Assembly: GCF_900110735.1 (NCBI RefSeq)
Contig: NZ_FOET01000021.1
Location: 1-64,000 of the forward strand
Direction of reading: 5' to 3'
DNA: 64,000 nt
Origin: Streptomyces radiopugnans
Lineage (GTDB): Bacteria; Actinomycetota; Actinomycetes; Streptomycetales; Streptomycetaceae
Shown: one piece after another, positions 25,756 through 34,473 of the stretch
Position numbering within the stretch: the stretch's first letter is position 1
Layout: every line of letters starts with the position of its first letter
Position numbers and translations under genes: made by a program
The notes under the pieces: model-generated
Told to the model about the DNA's origin: nothing
The model's input: the letters and a program-made list of their open reading frames with translations, nothing else
The model's database searches: none

Positions 25756-26013
25756 TCAGCCGTCCTTGCGGCGGCGCCACCGGCGCCCCCTGCGGCGGCC
25801 CCTGCTCCAGAACCACCCCGCCGGGGGCTCGTCCGCCCGCCACGGCTGCGGCTCGGGCGGGTTGTCCCGCCAGCGGGCCCGCAGCATGCGCGTACGCGCG
25901 GCGGGCTCGCTCACATCGGCGCCGCGTATGAAGTCCTCGTCGAGCACGACGTCGTCCCAGGGGTCTCTCCCGGCGCCGTCGCCCTCTCCCCGTCGTGCGT
26001 CTCCAGTGCCCAC
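25756..26013 (-). CDS. Small conserved actinobacterial protein of unknown function
   Basis: An 85-residue soluble protein. The middle DPWDDVVLDEDFIRGADVSE and ARTRMLRARW, then PEPQPWRADEPPAGWFW, reads like a conserved small protein I know from Streptomyces genomes without an assigned role. The C-terminus is a run of arginine and lysine that could bind nucleic acid or membrane. The GTG at 26013 has a perfect AGGAGG six bases upstream, which fixes the start; a longer frame reaches back to 26196 without a ribosome site. It lies between xylA and the fucosidase gene; no functional link is evident. Confidence 0.7.
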   Translation of the reverse strand: MGTGDARRGEGDGAGRDPWDDVVLDEDFIRGADVSEPAARTRMLRARWRDNPPEPQPWRADEPPAGWFWSRGRRRGRRWRRRKDG

Positions 26014-26099
26014 AACGCACCTCCTGGTGACGGAGAACGGACGACGGCTCCCGGAAAGTTCCCGCCTCCGCGGCGGGCCGGCCCGCCGCGCGGGCGGGT

Positions 26100-28445
26100 T
26101 CAGGCCGGGGACAGCAGGTAGACGCGCCCGGCCGCCGTCTCGAACTCCACGACCCCGTCCTCCGGCCGTACGCTCTCCACCGGCCGCCCGTCGCATGAGA
26201 CCGCGACCTCGCCGGCCGTGCGCACCCGCGCCCGGCGCCCGGCGCGGGAGAGCAGCTCCGCTCCGGCCAGCGCGCCGCCGCGCCAGATGAGGCCCACCTC
26301 GAAACCGCCGCGCGCCAGCAGTCCCCGCACCGAGCCCTCGGGCAGCGCGGGCGGCAGGGCGGGCAGCAGGTGGATCTCACCGGTGTGGCTCTGCACCAGC
26401 CACTCGCAGATCCCCGCGGTGGCGCCGAAGTTGCCGTCGATCTGGAAGGGCGGGTGCAGATCGAAGAGGTTCGGGGCCGTGCGCTCGGGGGTGAGCTGGT
26501 CGGCCAGCAGCTTGTGGGAGCGCGCGCCGTCCTCCAGCCGCGCCCAGAAGTTGATCTTCCAGCCGAGCGACCAGCCCGTGCCCGCGTCGCCCCGCAGCTC
26601 CAGCGTGGTGCGCGCCGCCTCGAACAGCTCGGGGGTGCCGCGCCGGGTGATCCGGCCGCCCGGGTGCAGCCCGTACAAATGCGAGACGTGCCGGTGGCCG
26701 CGCTCCGGCGCGATCGCGTCCCAGTCCTCGCGCCACTCCTGGAGCTGCCCCAGCTCCCCGATCCGCATCGGGGCCAGCCGCTCGCGCGCCGCCCGCACCT
26801 CCTTCACCAACTCCTCGTCCACGCAAAGCAGTTCGGCGCTCGCGGCGGTGGCCTCGAACAGATCCCCCAGGATCTGGTTGTCCATGGCCGGGCCCGCGCA
26901 CAACGAGCCGCCGGGGCCGGGATGGTGGGCGTTCTCGGGGGAGATCGACGGACAGGTGACCAGCTCCCCCGTCTCCGGGTCCTCGACCAGGCAGTCAAGG
27001 AAGAAACGCGCCGCGCCGGCCAGGACCGGATAGCGCTCCCTCAGCTTCGCCTCGTCGCCGGTGAAGCGGTGGTGCTCCCAGACCGACAGCGCCAGCCAGG
27101 CGCCCCCGGTGGGCCACATCCCCCAGAACGCCCCGTCCACCGGCGCGGTGCCGCGCCACAGGTCGGTGTTGTGGTGGGCGACCCAGCCGCGTGCGCCGTA
27201 CATGGCCCGGGCGGTGCGGGCGCCGGCGACCGCAAGGTCGTCCAGCAGGCCGAACAGCGGCTCCCAGCACTCCAGGAGGTTGGCGGGGGCGGCCGGCCAG
27301 TAGTTCATCTCGGTGTTGATGTTGATGGTGTACTTGCCGCCCCACGGCGGGTCGGTCAGGTCGTTCCACAGTCCCTGGAGGTTCGCGGGCTGGGTGCCGG
27401 GGCGGGAGCAGGCGATGAGCAGATAGCGGCCGTAGGCGAAGTACAGCGCCACCAGATGCGGGTCCTCGCCGCGCGCGAAGCGCGCCACCCGCTCGTCGGT
27501 CGGCAGCGCGGCGGCGGGCGTGACCGGCAGTTCCAGCCGTACGCGGTCGAACAGCGCGGCGTGGTCGCGGACGTGGCGGGCGCGCAGCTCGGCGTAGGGC
27601 CGGGCGGCGGCCGCCTCCACCGGTGCGGCGGCGCGGGCGGCCGCCGCGCCGGGGTCCTCCTCCACGCCGCGCCAGTCGCGGTGGTTGGTGGCGGCCGAGA
27701 CCAGCAGGGTGACGGCGGTCGCCTCCTGAACGTGCAGCTCCCCGCCCACCGAGCGCACGGCGCCCCCCTCGGCGACCGCCCGTACCAGGCAGCGGAAGCG
27801 CAGCACGCCCGCGATGCCCTGGGCGTCGTCGCCGGAGCCGTCCAGGGCGACGGTGTGCGGGGCGGGGGAGGAGGAGGCGGAGCGCAGCGGGCTGTCGAGA
27901 CGTGCGGTGAAGGAGACCGCGCCGGGGGCGTCGGCGGTCAGCCGGACCACGATCACCTGGTCCGGCGCGCTCGCGAACACCTCGCGGCGGTGGCGCACCC
28001 CGCCGCGCGCGTACTCCACCGAGGCGACGGCGGTGGCGAGGTCGAGTTCGCGCCGGTAGCCGGTGGTCTCGCCGTCCCCGGGGAAGGACAGGCGCAGGTC
28101 GCCGACGGTCTGGTACTGGAGCTGCTTGACGGGGACGCCCATCAGGTCGGAGTCCACCAGGGACTGGGCCTCGTCCCAGCGCTCCTCGAACACCAGCCGG
28201 CGGACCTCGGGGAGGGAGGCGAGGGACCGGGGGTTGTCGTAGTCGTGCGGGCCGCCGGCCCACAGGGTGTCCTCGTTGAGCTGGAGCCGCTCGCCGTCCG
28301 TACCGCCGAACACCATCGCTCCCAGGCGGCCGTTGCCCACCGGCAGGGCCTGGAGCCATTCGGCGGCGGGGCGGGGGTACCACAGGCGCGGCGGCTCGCC
28401 GGGGGCCGGACTGCCGGGGTGGGCGGGGCGGTGGTCCGTGCTCAC
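26100..28445 (-). CDS. Glycoside hydrolase family 95 (alpha-L-fucosidase-like)
   Basis: A 781-residue cytoplasmic glycosidase of the GH95 family, which removes alpha-1,2-linked fucose or galactose. The N-terminal beta domain opens with WLQALPVGNGRLGAMVFGG and LQLNEDTLWAGGP. The catalytic (alpha/alpha)6 barrel carries INTEMNYWPA, CPSISPENAH and LFDLHPPFQIDGNFGATAGI. There is no signal peptide, so it acts on imported oligosaccharide. The GTG at 28445 has GGAG about eight bases upstream. A LacI-type operator lies about 40 bases upstream. It is monocistronic. Confidence 0.87.
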   Translation of the reverse strand: MSTDHRPAHPGSPAPGEPPRLWYPRPAAEWLQALPVGNGRLGAMVFGGTDGERLQLNEDTLWAGGPHDYDNPRSLASLPEVRRLVFEERWDEAQSLVDSDLMGVPVKQLQYQTVGDLRLSFPGDGETTGYRRELDLATAVASVEYARGGVRHRREVFASAPDQVIVVRLTADAPGAVSFTARLDSPLRSASSSPAPHTVALDGSGDDAQGIAGVLRFRCLVRAVAEGGAVRSVGGELHVQEATAVTLLVSAATNHRDWRGVEEDPGAAAARAAAPVEAAAARPYAELRARHVRDHAALFDRVRLELPVTPAAALPTDERVARFARGEDPHLVALYFAYGRYLLIACSRPGTQPANLQGLWNDLTDPPWGGKYTININTEMNYWPAAPANLLECWEPLFGLLDDLAVAGARTARAMYGARGWVAHHNTDLWRGTAPVDGAFWGMWPTGGAWLALSVWEHHRFTGDEAKLRERYPVLAGAARFFLDCLVEDPETGELVTCPSISPENAHHPGPGGSLCAGPAMDNQILGDLFEATAASAELLCVDEELVKEVRAARERLAPMRIGELGQLQEWREDWDAIAPERGHRHVSHLYGLHPGGRITRRGTPELFEAARTTLELRGDAGTGWSLGWKINFWARLEDGARSHKLLADQLTPERTAPNLFDLHPPFQIDGNFGATAGICEWLVQSHTGEIHLLPALPPALPEGSVRGLLARGGFEVGLIWRGGALAGAELLSRAGRRARVRTAGEVAVSCDGRPVESVRPEDGVVEFETAAGRVYLLSPA

Positions 28446-28486
28446 TTGCGGCTCCAGAACGGGGAGGCGGGACGGGCGCGCGGTCT

Positions 28487-28500
28487 GGCAAGCGCTTACC
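28487..28500 (-). promoter_or_regulatory. LacI-type operator upstream of the GH95 gene
   Basis: GGCAAGCGCTTACC is a near-perfect 14-bp palindrome around AAGCGCTT, the same core as the operator at 7056-7067. It ends 42 bases before the GTG start. Confidence 0.6.
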
Positions 28501-28541
28501 GTACACCGGTGGCCTCTGGTTGGGGATCGCCGCGCTCGAGA

Positions 28542-28582
28542 CGGGACCGCCCGGCCTCCCCCGCCAAGGCCGGGCGGTCCCG
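28542..28582 (-). terminator. 15-bp perfect hairpin after the HATPase gene
   Basis: Arms CGGGACCGCCCGGCC and its complement with an 11-base loop, directly after the HATPase stop at 28585. Confidence 0.7.
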
Positions 28583-28584
28583 CG

Positions 28585-29061
28585 TCACGGGGCGGAGGGG
28601 CCGAAGCCCAGTTCCGCCCAGACCATGTGGCCCCTGCCGCCGGCGCCCGGCCGTACCCCCCAGGCCTCCGCCAGGGCGCTTACCAGCAACAGCCCGCGTC
28701 CGTTCTCCCCCTCGCCGCGGGTGTCCGCGGGGGCCTCCGCCGCGCCCCCGGCGTGCCGGGCGTTGCCGGACCCCTGATCGGTGACCGCCAGCCGGAGCCG
28801 TACGCCCGTGACGCGCAGTTCGCAGTCGACCCTCTCGCTGTCGGTGTGCCGCACGGCGTTGGTGAAGAGCTCGGAGACGACCAGTTGCGCGTCGTCGCGG
28901 ATCACCGTTCCGATGTCCCACTCCGTCAGCCGGGCGAGGACCCTTCTGCGGGCCTCGGCCACGGAGGCGCCGATGGCCGGGAGACGGAACGCATCCCGCA
29001 GGGGCCTGTCGACGGACCCTCCGGTGCGCTCCAGCGGGCGAACATCGGAAAAGTAAGCCAC
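28585..29061 (-). CDS. Anti-sigma-factor-like ATP-binding protein (HATPase)
   Basis: A 158-residue single-domain GHKL ATPase of the RsbW/SpoIIAB type. The N box is VVSELFTNAVRHT, the G1 region is LAVTDQGSG, and G2 is GENGRGLLLVSALA. Proteins like this sit beside XRE/DUF397 pairs throughout Streptomyces and may bind or phosphorylate partner proteins. I chose GTG at 29061, with TGAGGGC just upstream; a TTG at 29097 would add 12 residues. It is divergent from the XRE regulator at 29205. Confidence 0.82.
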   Translation of the reverse strand: MAYFSDVRPLERTGGSVDRPLRDAFRLPAIGASVAEARRRVLARLTEWDIGTVIRDDAQLVVSELFTNAVRHTDSERVDCELRVTGVRLRLAVTDQGSGNARHAGGAAEAPADTRGEGENGRGLLLVSALAEAWGVRPGAGGRGHMVWAELGFGPSAP

Positions 29062-29204
29062 GCCCTCAGTGTGAGGGGTGTGGACAACATCTGGCAAGGA
29101 TCAATCTGTTGTTTGCAGAGACGTACATGCCACCCTGTCGGGGTGATCAGACGGCATGACAAACTGCCGCTGCCGGCAAGACGGTTGGAGTGCGGAGGGG
29201 TGCT

Positions 29205-30071
29205 GTGGCTGACACCAGGGCGGGCGGCGCCCCCACGGTCCTGCGGGTGGTGCTCGGCAGACGGCTGGGCGACCTGCGGCGGCGGGCGGGGCTGACCTAC
29301 GAGCGGGCCGCCGAGGCGCTCGACGTCACGCACGCCACGATCCGCCGGATGGAGCGGGCCGAGGTCGGCCTGAAGATCCCCTACGTCGAGAAGCTGCTGC
29401 GCACCTACGGCGTCACCGAGCAGTCGGAGATCGACAGCTTCCTCTCCCTCGCCCGCGAGGCCAACCGGCCCGGCTGGTGGCACCGTTACCGCGACGTGCT
29501 GCCCGACTGGTTCAGCGCCTTCGTCAGCCTGGAGAGCGAGTCCCACGTCATCCGCGCCTACGAGCCGCACTACGTGCCCGGACTCCTCCAGACCGAGGAG
29601 TACGCCCGTGCCGTGCTGCGCGCGGGCATGCCGCACGCCCGCGAGGAGGAGATCGAGCGCGGCATCGCCCTGCGGCTGGAACGCCAGCGGCTGCTCGCAC
29701 GCGACGAACCGCCCCTGCTGTGGGTGGTGATGGACGAAACCGTGCTGCGCAGGCCCATCGGCGGGGCCGAGGTCATGCGCGGGCAGATCTCCCGCCTGAT
29801 CGAGGCGTGTTCGATGCCGACGGTGCGCCTGCAGGTCATGCCCTTCGCCGCCGGGCCGCACCCGGCCATGTACGGGCCCTTCCACATCTTCCGGTTCCCC
29901 ATCCCGGAACTGCCCGACGTCGCCTACAGCGAGAGCCTGGTGGGCGCCGTCTACTTCGACCAGCGCGACGACGTCTCGGCGTTCCAGGAGGCGCTGGACC
30001 GGATGTGCGCACAGGCGGCGCCGGTGCGACGGACCGAGGCCGTCCTGGACGGCCTGCGCAAGGAGCTGTGA
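29205..30071 (+). CDS. XRE-family regulator with DUF5753
   Basis: A 288-residue DNA-binding protein of the type found in Streptomyces next to a small DUF397 protein. The helix-turn-helix spans about residues 14-55 (LGRRLGDLRRRAGLTYERAA, then ATIRRMERAEVG). The rest is DUF5753, marked by YEPHYVPGLLQTEEYARAVL and IPELPDVAYSESLVGAVYF. The GTG at 29205 has GGAGGGG five bases upstream; a GTG at 29190 is possible. The stop overlaps or abuts the DUF397 gene. Such pairs (WhiJ-like) modulate development or antibiotic production; the target here is unknown. Confidence 0.87.
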   Translation: MADTRAGGAPTVLRVVLGRRLGDLRRRAGLTYERAAEALDVTHATIRRMERAEVGLKIPYVEKLLRTYGVTEQSEIDSFLSLAREANRPGWWHRYRDVLPDWFSAFVSLESESHVIRAYEPHYVPGLLQTEEYARAVLRAGMPHAREEEIERGIALRLERQRLLARDEPPLLWVVMDETVLRRPIGGAEVMRGQISRLIEACSMPTVRLQVMPFAAGPHPAMYGPFHIFRFPIPELPDVAYSESLVGAVYFDQRDDVSAFQEALDRMCAQAAPVRRTEAVLDGLRKEL

Positions 30072-30382
30072 ACCACCCCATGAGGAAACGCGTCTACAAC
30101 GGCATGCCCGCCCGGCAGTTGGGGAGTGAGGGCTGGCACAAGCCGTGGAGCGGCGGCAACGGCGGGAGTTGCGTGGAGGCCATGCGGCTGGCGGACGGAA
30201 GGGTGGCGCTGCGCCAGTCCACCGACCCCGACGGACCCGCTCTGATATACGCCCACCACGCGATGGCGAGGTTCATCCAGGGCGTCAAGGCGGGGGAGGC
30301 CGACTTCCTGCTCGCCCAGGAGCCCGCACGTTCCGCACCGCGGCCCGCACATCCCGTATCCCCCGCGCAGAGCCCGTGTTGA
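30068..30382 (+). CDS. DUF397 small protein
   Basis: A roughly 100-residue partner of the preceding XRE regulator. The DUF397 core is visible: WHKPWSGGNGGSCVEAMRLA, VALRQSTDPDGPALIY and WARF-like HHAMARFIQGVKAGEAD. GTG at 30068 overlaps the upstream stop (GTGA) with AGGAG two bases before it. An ATG at 30080 is the alternative, with that AGGAG 14 bases away. The family is paired with XRE/DUF5753 proteins and thought to act as their antagonist. Confidence 0.82.
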   Translation: MNHPMRKRVYNGMPARQLGSEGWHKPWSGGNGGSCVEAMRLADGRVALRQSTDPDGPALIYAHHAMARFIQGVKAGEADFLLAQEPARSAPRPAHPVSPAQSPC

Positions 30383-30416
30383 GGATCGACGAGACCACGA
30401 CGAGGACGGCGACGGC

Positions 30417-31256
30417 ATGACCGACCAGCCCCATCGGACCCACCAGGCGCACGAGGGCTTCACGCCCGAGCAGATCGACACCAGCAGGCCGCACCCGGCC
30501 CGCATGTACGACTACTACCTGGGCGGAAGCGACAACTACGAGGTGGACCGCGAGGCCGCCGAACGCCTGATGACGATGGCCCCGGACGTACGGGTGAGCG
30601 CCCGGGCCAACCGGGACTTCCTCGGCCGCGCGGTGCGGACGGTGGTGGGGGAGCTGGGCATCCGCCAGATCATCGACGTCGGCACCGGCATCCCCACCTC
30701 GCCCAACACCCATGAACTGGCCCGGGCCGCGGCCCCCGACACCCGCGTGGTGTACGTCGACAACGACCCCATCGTCTCCGTCCACGCCGACGCCAAGCTC
30801 ACCGGCGCGGGCAACGCGGAGTTCGTCCTGGCCGACGCCCGCAAGCCCGAGGCCGTCATCGAGCACCCGGCCGTCCGGGAACTGATCGACTTCGGCCGGC
30901 CGGTGGCCCTGCTCCTCGTCGCCGTCCTGCACTTCGTCAGGGACGAGGAGGACCCCGCCGGACTCGTGGCCGCGCTCGGCGGCGCACTGCCCCCGGGAAG
31001 CTGTCTCGTCCTCACCCACGGCACCCCGGACTTCCACGAGAAGCAGCGGGTGGAGGAGGGCGCCGACGTCTACCGGAACGCCACCGCCCAGGTCAGCCTG
31101 CGCAGCCACGCCGAGATCCTGTCGTTCTTCGACGGCTGGGACCTCGTCGACCCCGGGCTGGTGCAGCTTCCGCTGTGGCGGCCGGACGGACCGGTGCCCG
31201 AGCCCGGCGAACTGCGCCGCGTCGCGCTCTACGGCGGGGTCGGCCTCAAGCGCTGA
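30417..31256 (+). CDS. SAM-dependent methyltransferase (DUF574 type)
   Basis: A 279-residue protein of the Streptomyces-expanded DUF574 methyltransferase family. Diagnostic are HPARMYDYYLGGSDNYEVDR near the N-terminus and the SAM site IIDVGTGIPTSPNTHELA followed by VVYVDNDPIV. The substrate is unknown. It starts 34 bases after the DUF397 gene on the same strand, so it may be the last gene of that operon, and a 10-bp perfect hairpin follows at once. Confidence 0.85.
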   Translation: MTDQPHRTHQAHEGFTPEQIDTSRPHPARMYDYYLGGSDNYEVDREAAERLMTMAPDVRVSARANRDFLGRAVRTVVGELGIRQIIDVGTGIPTSPNTHELARAAAPDTRVVYVDNDPIVSVHADAKLTGAGNAEFVLADARKPEAVIEHPAVRELIDFGRPVALLLVAVLHFVRDEEDPAGLVAALGGALPPGSCLVLTHGTPDFHEKQRVEEGADVYRNATAQVSLRSHAEILSFFDGWDLVDPGLVQLPLWRPDGPVPEPGELRRVALYGGVGLKR

Positions 31257-31587
31257 AACGGTGCGGCCCCGGCCGGTGGGGGCCGGGGCCCCGCGAGTTC
31301 TGCCTCCCGGAGGGACATTCCGTCCGTTCCTCACGGAAACGCTCATCCCGTGCGCGCCCCGAGGGGCCCGGCCCGGCCGGGAGTGAGCCGACGGGCTCAA
31401 GAGGCGCGCCCGGCCGAACAGTTGACCATTTGTCGGGAGACGGGCCGTTACCTGGGGCGATGCAAGCCGGTTGTTCAGCTGAACGTCGAATCATTTTTGG
31501 CATGGACACTTCCTGAAAGCGTTCCGCACTGCTACTACGTAGTAGGCACATCTCTTCCCCCCCACCCCTCCACACCCAGGAGGCTCC
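31257..31587 (+). promoter_or_regulatory. Long upstream region of the secreted lipase gene, with two palindromes
   Basis: After the terminator, about 290 bases precede the lipase start. They include perfect palindromes GTTCAGCTGAAC (31473-31484) and CTACTACGTAGTAG (31532-31545). The second ends 42 bases before the ATG, where an operator would be expected. The sequence between is AT-richer than its surroundings. No gene is seen here. Confidence 0.5.
31265..31290 (+). terminator. Terminator after the DUF574 methyltransferase gene
   Basis: Perfect 10-bp stem GGCCCCGGCC/GGCCGGGGCC with a 6-base loop, nine bases after the stop codon. Confidence 0.7.
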
Positions 31588-32394
31588 ATGAAGTTGTCCC
31601 GTCTCGGGTCCGTGGCGGTCACCCTCGCCGCCCTCGTCGGACTCGGAATCGGCGGCGCGGGCGTGGCATCCGCCCAGGAAGCCGCGGCCACCTCCTACGT
31701 CGCGCTCGGCGACTCCTACTCCTCCGGAGTCGGAGCCGGCAGCTACGACAGCTCCAGCGGATCCTGCAAACGCAGCACCAAGGCGTACCCGGTGCTGTGG
31801 AAGAACGCGAACGCACCCGCCTCCTTCCACTTCACCGCCTGCTCCGGCGCCAAGACCACCGACGTCATCAACAACCAGCTCGGTCCCCTGACATCGGGCA
31901 CCACCCTCGTGAGCATCTCCATCGGCGGCAACGACGCCGGCTTCGCCGACGCCATGACCACCTGTGTCCTGCAGGGCGAGAGCGCGTGCATCGCACGCAT
32001 CAACGAGGCCCGTGCCTACATCTCCAACACCCTTCCGAGCAGGCTCGACGCGGTGTACAACGCCATCCGCGGCAAGGCGCCCAACGCCCGGGTCGTCGTC
32101 CTGAACTACCCCCGCTTCTACAAGCTCAGCGGCAGCTGTGTGGTGGGCCTCAGCGAGCGGTCGCGCGCGGCCATCAACGACGCCGCCGACCACCTGAGCG
32201 ACACCATCGCCAAGCGCGTCGCCAACCACGGCTTCGCCTTCGGGGACGTCCGCGGCAGGTTCACCGGCCACGAGATCTGCTCCGGCGACTCGTGGCTGCA
32301 CAGCGTCGACTGGTTCAACATCACCAACTCGTACCACCCCAAGGCGGCCGGGCAGTCCGGGGGCTACTACCCCGTGATGGAGAGCCTCGCCTGA
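31588..32394 (+). CDS. Secreted SGNH/GDSL-family lipase or esterase
   Basis: A 268-residue secreted hydrolase. The signal peptide runs to about residue 29 (GVASA before QEAAATS). The SGNH blocks are all present: nucleophile Ser43 in GDSYSSGVGAG, SISIGGNDAGF, and the C-terminal SYHPKAAGQ with the catalytic histidine. Paired cysteines suggest disulfides, as in the characterised Streptomyces SGNH lipases. ATG at 31588 with AGGAGG seven bases upstream. Five 11-bp repeats begin at the stop codon, and a 19-bp hairpin follows. Confidence 0.92.
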   Translation: MKLSRLGSVAVTLAALVGLGIGGAGVASAQEAAATSYVALGDSYSSGVGAGSYDSSSGSCKRSTKAYPVLWKNANAPASFHFTACSGAKTTDVINNQLGPLTSGTTLVSISIGGNDAGFADAMTTCVLQGESACIARINEARAYISNTLPSRLDAVYNAIRGKAPNARVVVLNYPRFYKLSGSCVVGLSERSRAAINDAADHLSDTIAKRVANHGFAFGDVRGRFTGHEICSGDSWLHSVDWFNITNSYHPKAAGQSGGYYPVMESLA

Positions 32395-32445
32395 CACAGC
32401 CCTGACGCACCTCTGACGCACCTCCGACACAGCCCTGACACGGCC
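32391..32445 (+). repeat. Five 11-bp tandem repeats starting at the lipase stop codon
   Basis: Units CTGACACAGCC, CTGACGCACCT (twice), CCGACACAGCC and CTGACACGGCC. Four of five contain TGA, and because the period is 11 the TGAs fall in different frames. The first TGA is the lipase stop. Confidence 0.85.
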
Positions 32446-32480
32446 CGGCCGGACCCCCGGTACGGCCGGGCCGGGGCGGC

Positions 32481-32521
32481 GGCCGGTGGCGGCCCGCGGA
32501 AGCCGCGGGCCGCCACCGGCC
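32481..32521 (+). terminator. Strong terminator after the lipase gene
   Basis: A perfect 19-bp stem (32481-32499 with 32503-32521) closed by the 3-base loop AAG, about 85 bases after the stop. Confidence 0.8.
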
Positions 32522-32659
32522 TCGTTCTCCGCTCTCCCCGGCACGGCCTCTCCGGCGGGGGCCTCTCCGGCACGGGGGAGAGGTGCGGAACCAGACGGCC
32601 CGTACGCACGTTCCCCTGAGTGAGCGGCGGTCGCACCGCCGCCGGAGGAGGCGTGGAAG

Positions 32660-32845
32660 ATGACCAACCGTGGAAAGATCGCCGTCGGCGGTGTGGCGGT
32701 GGGGCTGCTGCTGTGGGCGCTGACCGGCAGTTTCCTGATAGCGCTGGCGGTGGTCGTCGGCGTGCCGGCGGTCGCCTACCTGGCCCTCGACCCCTCGCAG
32801 CGGCGCAGGGTGCGGCGGGTGAGCCGCAAGGAGCTCGGGCGCTGA
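32660..32845 (+). CDS. Small membrane protein, unknown function
   Basis: 61 residues with two closely spaced hydrophobic segments (VGGVAVGLLLWALTG and LIALAVVVGVPAVAYLAL) and a basic C-terminal tail (QRRRVRRVSRKELGR), so the tail should be cytoplasmic. GGAGGAGG lies upstream of the ATG. Proteins of this shape are common in Streptomyces. It is preceded by the lipase terminator, so it has its own promoter. Confidence 0.65.
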   Translation: MTNRGKIAVGGVAVGLLLWALTGSFLIALAVVVGVPAVAYLALDPSQRRRVRRVSRKELGR

Positions 32846-32888
32846 CCCGGGGTGCGGCCGACGGCCCGCACGGCCGGCCCGGGCGGCC

Positions 32889-33728
32889 TCAGGCCACCGC
32901 GTCCGGCCGCACCGCCAGCTCGTCCAGGGCCTTGAGCAGCCCCGGCAGCTCCGAGCCGCGGCCCACCGGGAGCACCTCGCCGGGTTCGTCGTCCAGCAGG
33001 ACGAACGCGATGTCGTCGGTCCGGGCCACCAGGCTCCAGCCGGGCCCGTCCGCGCGCAGGGTCCTGGCCTCCTCGGTGGCGAAGGCGGAGCGGATCCTGC
33101 CGGGCGGCGGCGGGGAGTGCACGTAGCCGCGGGCCTCCTCCAGCACGCGCCGCACCCTGCTGTCGGGGTTCTCGCCAGGCTCGACGAACGTCACGTCCGC
33201 GTCGACCCGGGCGCGCCAGTTCGCCCACTGCAGCGCGATCTCGTCCGCGCCCAGCCGCCGCTGCGCAGGGCCCCAGCACGAGGTGTCCGGCGGGGACAGC
33301 GGGGCCAGGCCGCCGTCCAGCTCCGGGTCGGGCTCGGGGTCGTGGGGGGCGGGGACGCCGGGCGCGGCCACCGCCAGGGCCAGCGGCCAGCCGGGCAGCA
33401 CGGCGGCGATCGTCCGCTCGTCCGGGGACAGGTCGTACTCCATGCCGCAGTCCCAGGCGGCGATCGCGCACGCCACGAGGGACACGTCCTCGGTGACGAC
33501 CGTCCAGCGCGCGCCCTGCCCGTCCTGGCCGAGGACGAGGCCGTGGCCCTCCGCGTACGGCTCCAGCCCCAGGGCGGCGCACGCCTCGGGGTAGTCGTCG
33601 CCGAGGACGCTCGGGAACTGCGCGGGGGTGAGCAGTGCCGCGGTCAGCACGTACAGCGCGTCGTCGCTCCCGCCGGGCGCGTCCTGTGCCTCTGCCACGT
33701 CGGCCTCCTCCCCGGACTCTCCGGACAT
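32889..33728 (-). CDS. Conserved hypothetical protein
   Basis: A 279-residue acidic soluble protein I cannot assign to a family. It is rich in aspartate, glutamate and proline in the middle (PDPELDGGLAPLSPPD) with two more ordered parts (LYVLTAALLTPAQFPSVLGD; ARTDDIAFVLLDDEPGEVL). No signal peptide, membrane span or catalytic motif is seen. Codon use is normal for the window. The ATG at 33728 has AGGGTG upstream. It stands alone between a small membrane protein and a methyltransferase. Confidence 0.65.
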   Translation of the reverse strand: MSGESGEEADVAEAQDAPGGSDDALYVLTAALLTPAQFPSVLGDDYPEACAALGLEPYAEGHGLVLGQDGQGARWTVVTEDVSLVACAIAAWDCGMEYDLSPDERTIAAVLPGWPLALAVAAPGVPAPHDPEPDPELDGGLAPLSPPDTSCWGPAQRRLGADEIALQWANWRARVDADVTFVEPGENPDSRVRRVLEEARGYVHSPPPPGRIRSAFATEEARTLRADGPGWSLVARTDDIAFVLLDDEPGEVLPVGRGSELPGLLKALDELAVRPDAVA

Positions 33729-33873
33729 CGTCCGCGCACCCTAGCCACGGGAGGGGCGCGGCGTCGAGAGACCGGGGACACACCGGGGCGCCTTTCGCGG
33801 CCCGTGCGCCCGCCGGGGGCGGTGCGCGCGGCGGTGCCCGTGCGCGTCGGGACCCGTTGTACGCACGCGGCGC

Positions 33874-34473
33874 TCAGGCGCGTACGGCCAGCGCGAGGTA
33901 GCGGTGGTCCTCGTCGGTGCAGGAGGCCAGGCGCCAGCCCGAGGCCGCCAGCAGCGGGCGGAGGTTCGGCTCGGCCCGCGGGTCGTCGTACCCCGGCGGG
34001 CGCCCGTGCCGGGCCGCCAAAGCGGCGCGCCCGGCCGGATGGAACAGCGTGAGGCGGCCGCCGGGCCGGACCACCCGGGCCAGCTCCCGCAGGCCGGCGA
34101 CCGGGTCGGACAGGCGCGGCACCAGGCCGGCGGTGAACACCGCGTCCAGCACTCCGTCGCGCAGCGGCAGCCGGGCGGCGTCGGCGACGGTCAGCAGTGC
34201 GCCGCGGTGCCGTCCCGCCAGGACGGCGACCTCCAGCAGCGCCGGAGAGAGGTCGACGCCCAGCACGGTGCCCTGTCTGCCGACCGCCGCGCGCAGCGCG
34301 GGCAGCGCGCGGCCGGTGCCGCAGCCGGCGTCCAGTACCGTGTCGCCGGTGAACAGCCCCAGCTCGGCCACGGCGGCGTCATAGGCCGGGCCGTCGTCGG
34401 GGAAGCGGGCGTCCCGGTCGGCGGCTCCCTCGGTGGAGAATTCCAGCACGCGCGTCCCGTCGTACTCCGTCAT
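33874..34473 (-). CDS. Class I SAM-dependent methyltransferase
   Basis: A 199-residue methyltransferase of the UbiE/MenG-like type. The SAM motif is TVLDAGCGTGRALPAL, followed by VLGVDLSPALLEVA, LLTVADAARLPLRDGVLDAV and the LRELARVVRPGGRLTLFHPA loop. Substrate unknown. ATG at 34473; upstream sequence has no strong ribosome site. It is divergent from the roadblock gene across 172 bases. Confidence 0.82.
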   Translation of the reverse strand: MTEYDGTRVLEFSTEGAADRDARFPDDGPAYDAAVAELGLFTGDTVLDAGCGTGRALPALRAAVGRQGTVLGVDLSPALLEVAVLAGRHRGALLTVADAARLPLRDGVLDAVFTAGLVPRLSDPVAGLRELARVVRPGGRLTLFHPAGRAALAARHGRPPGYDDPRAEPNLRPLLAASGWRLASCTDEDHRYLALAVRA

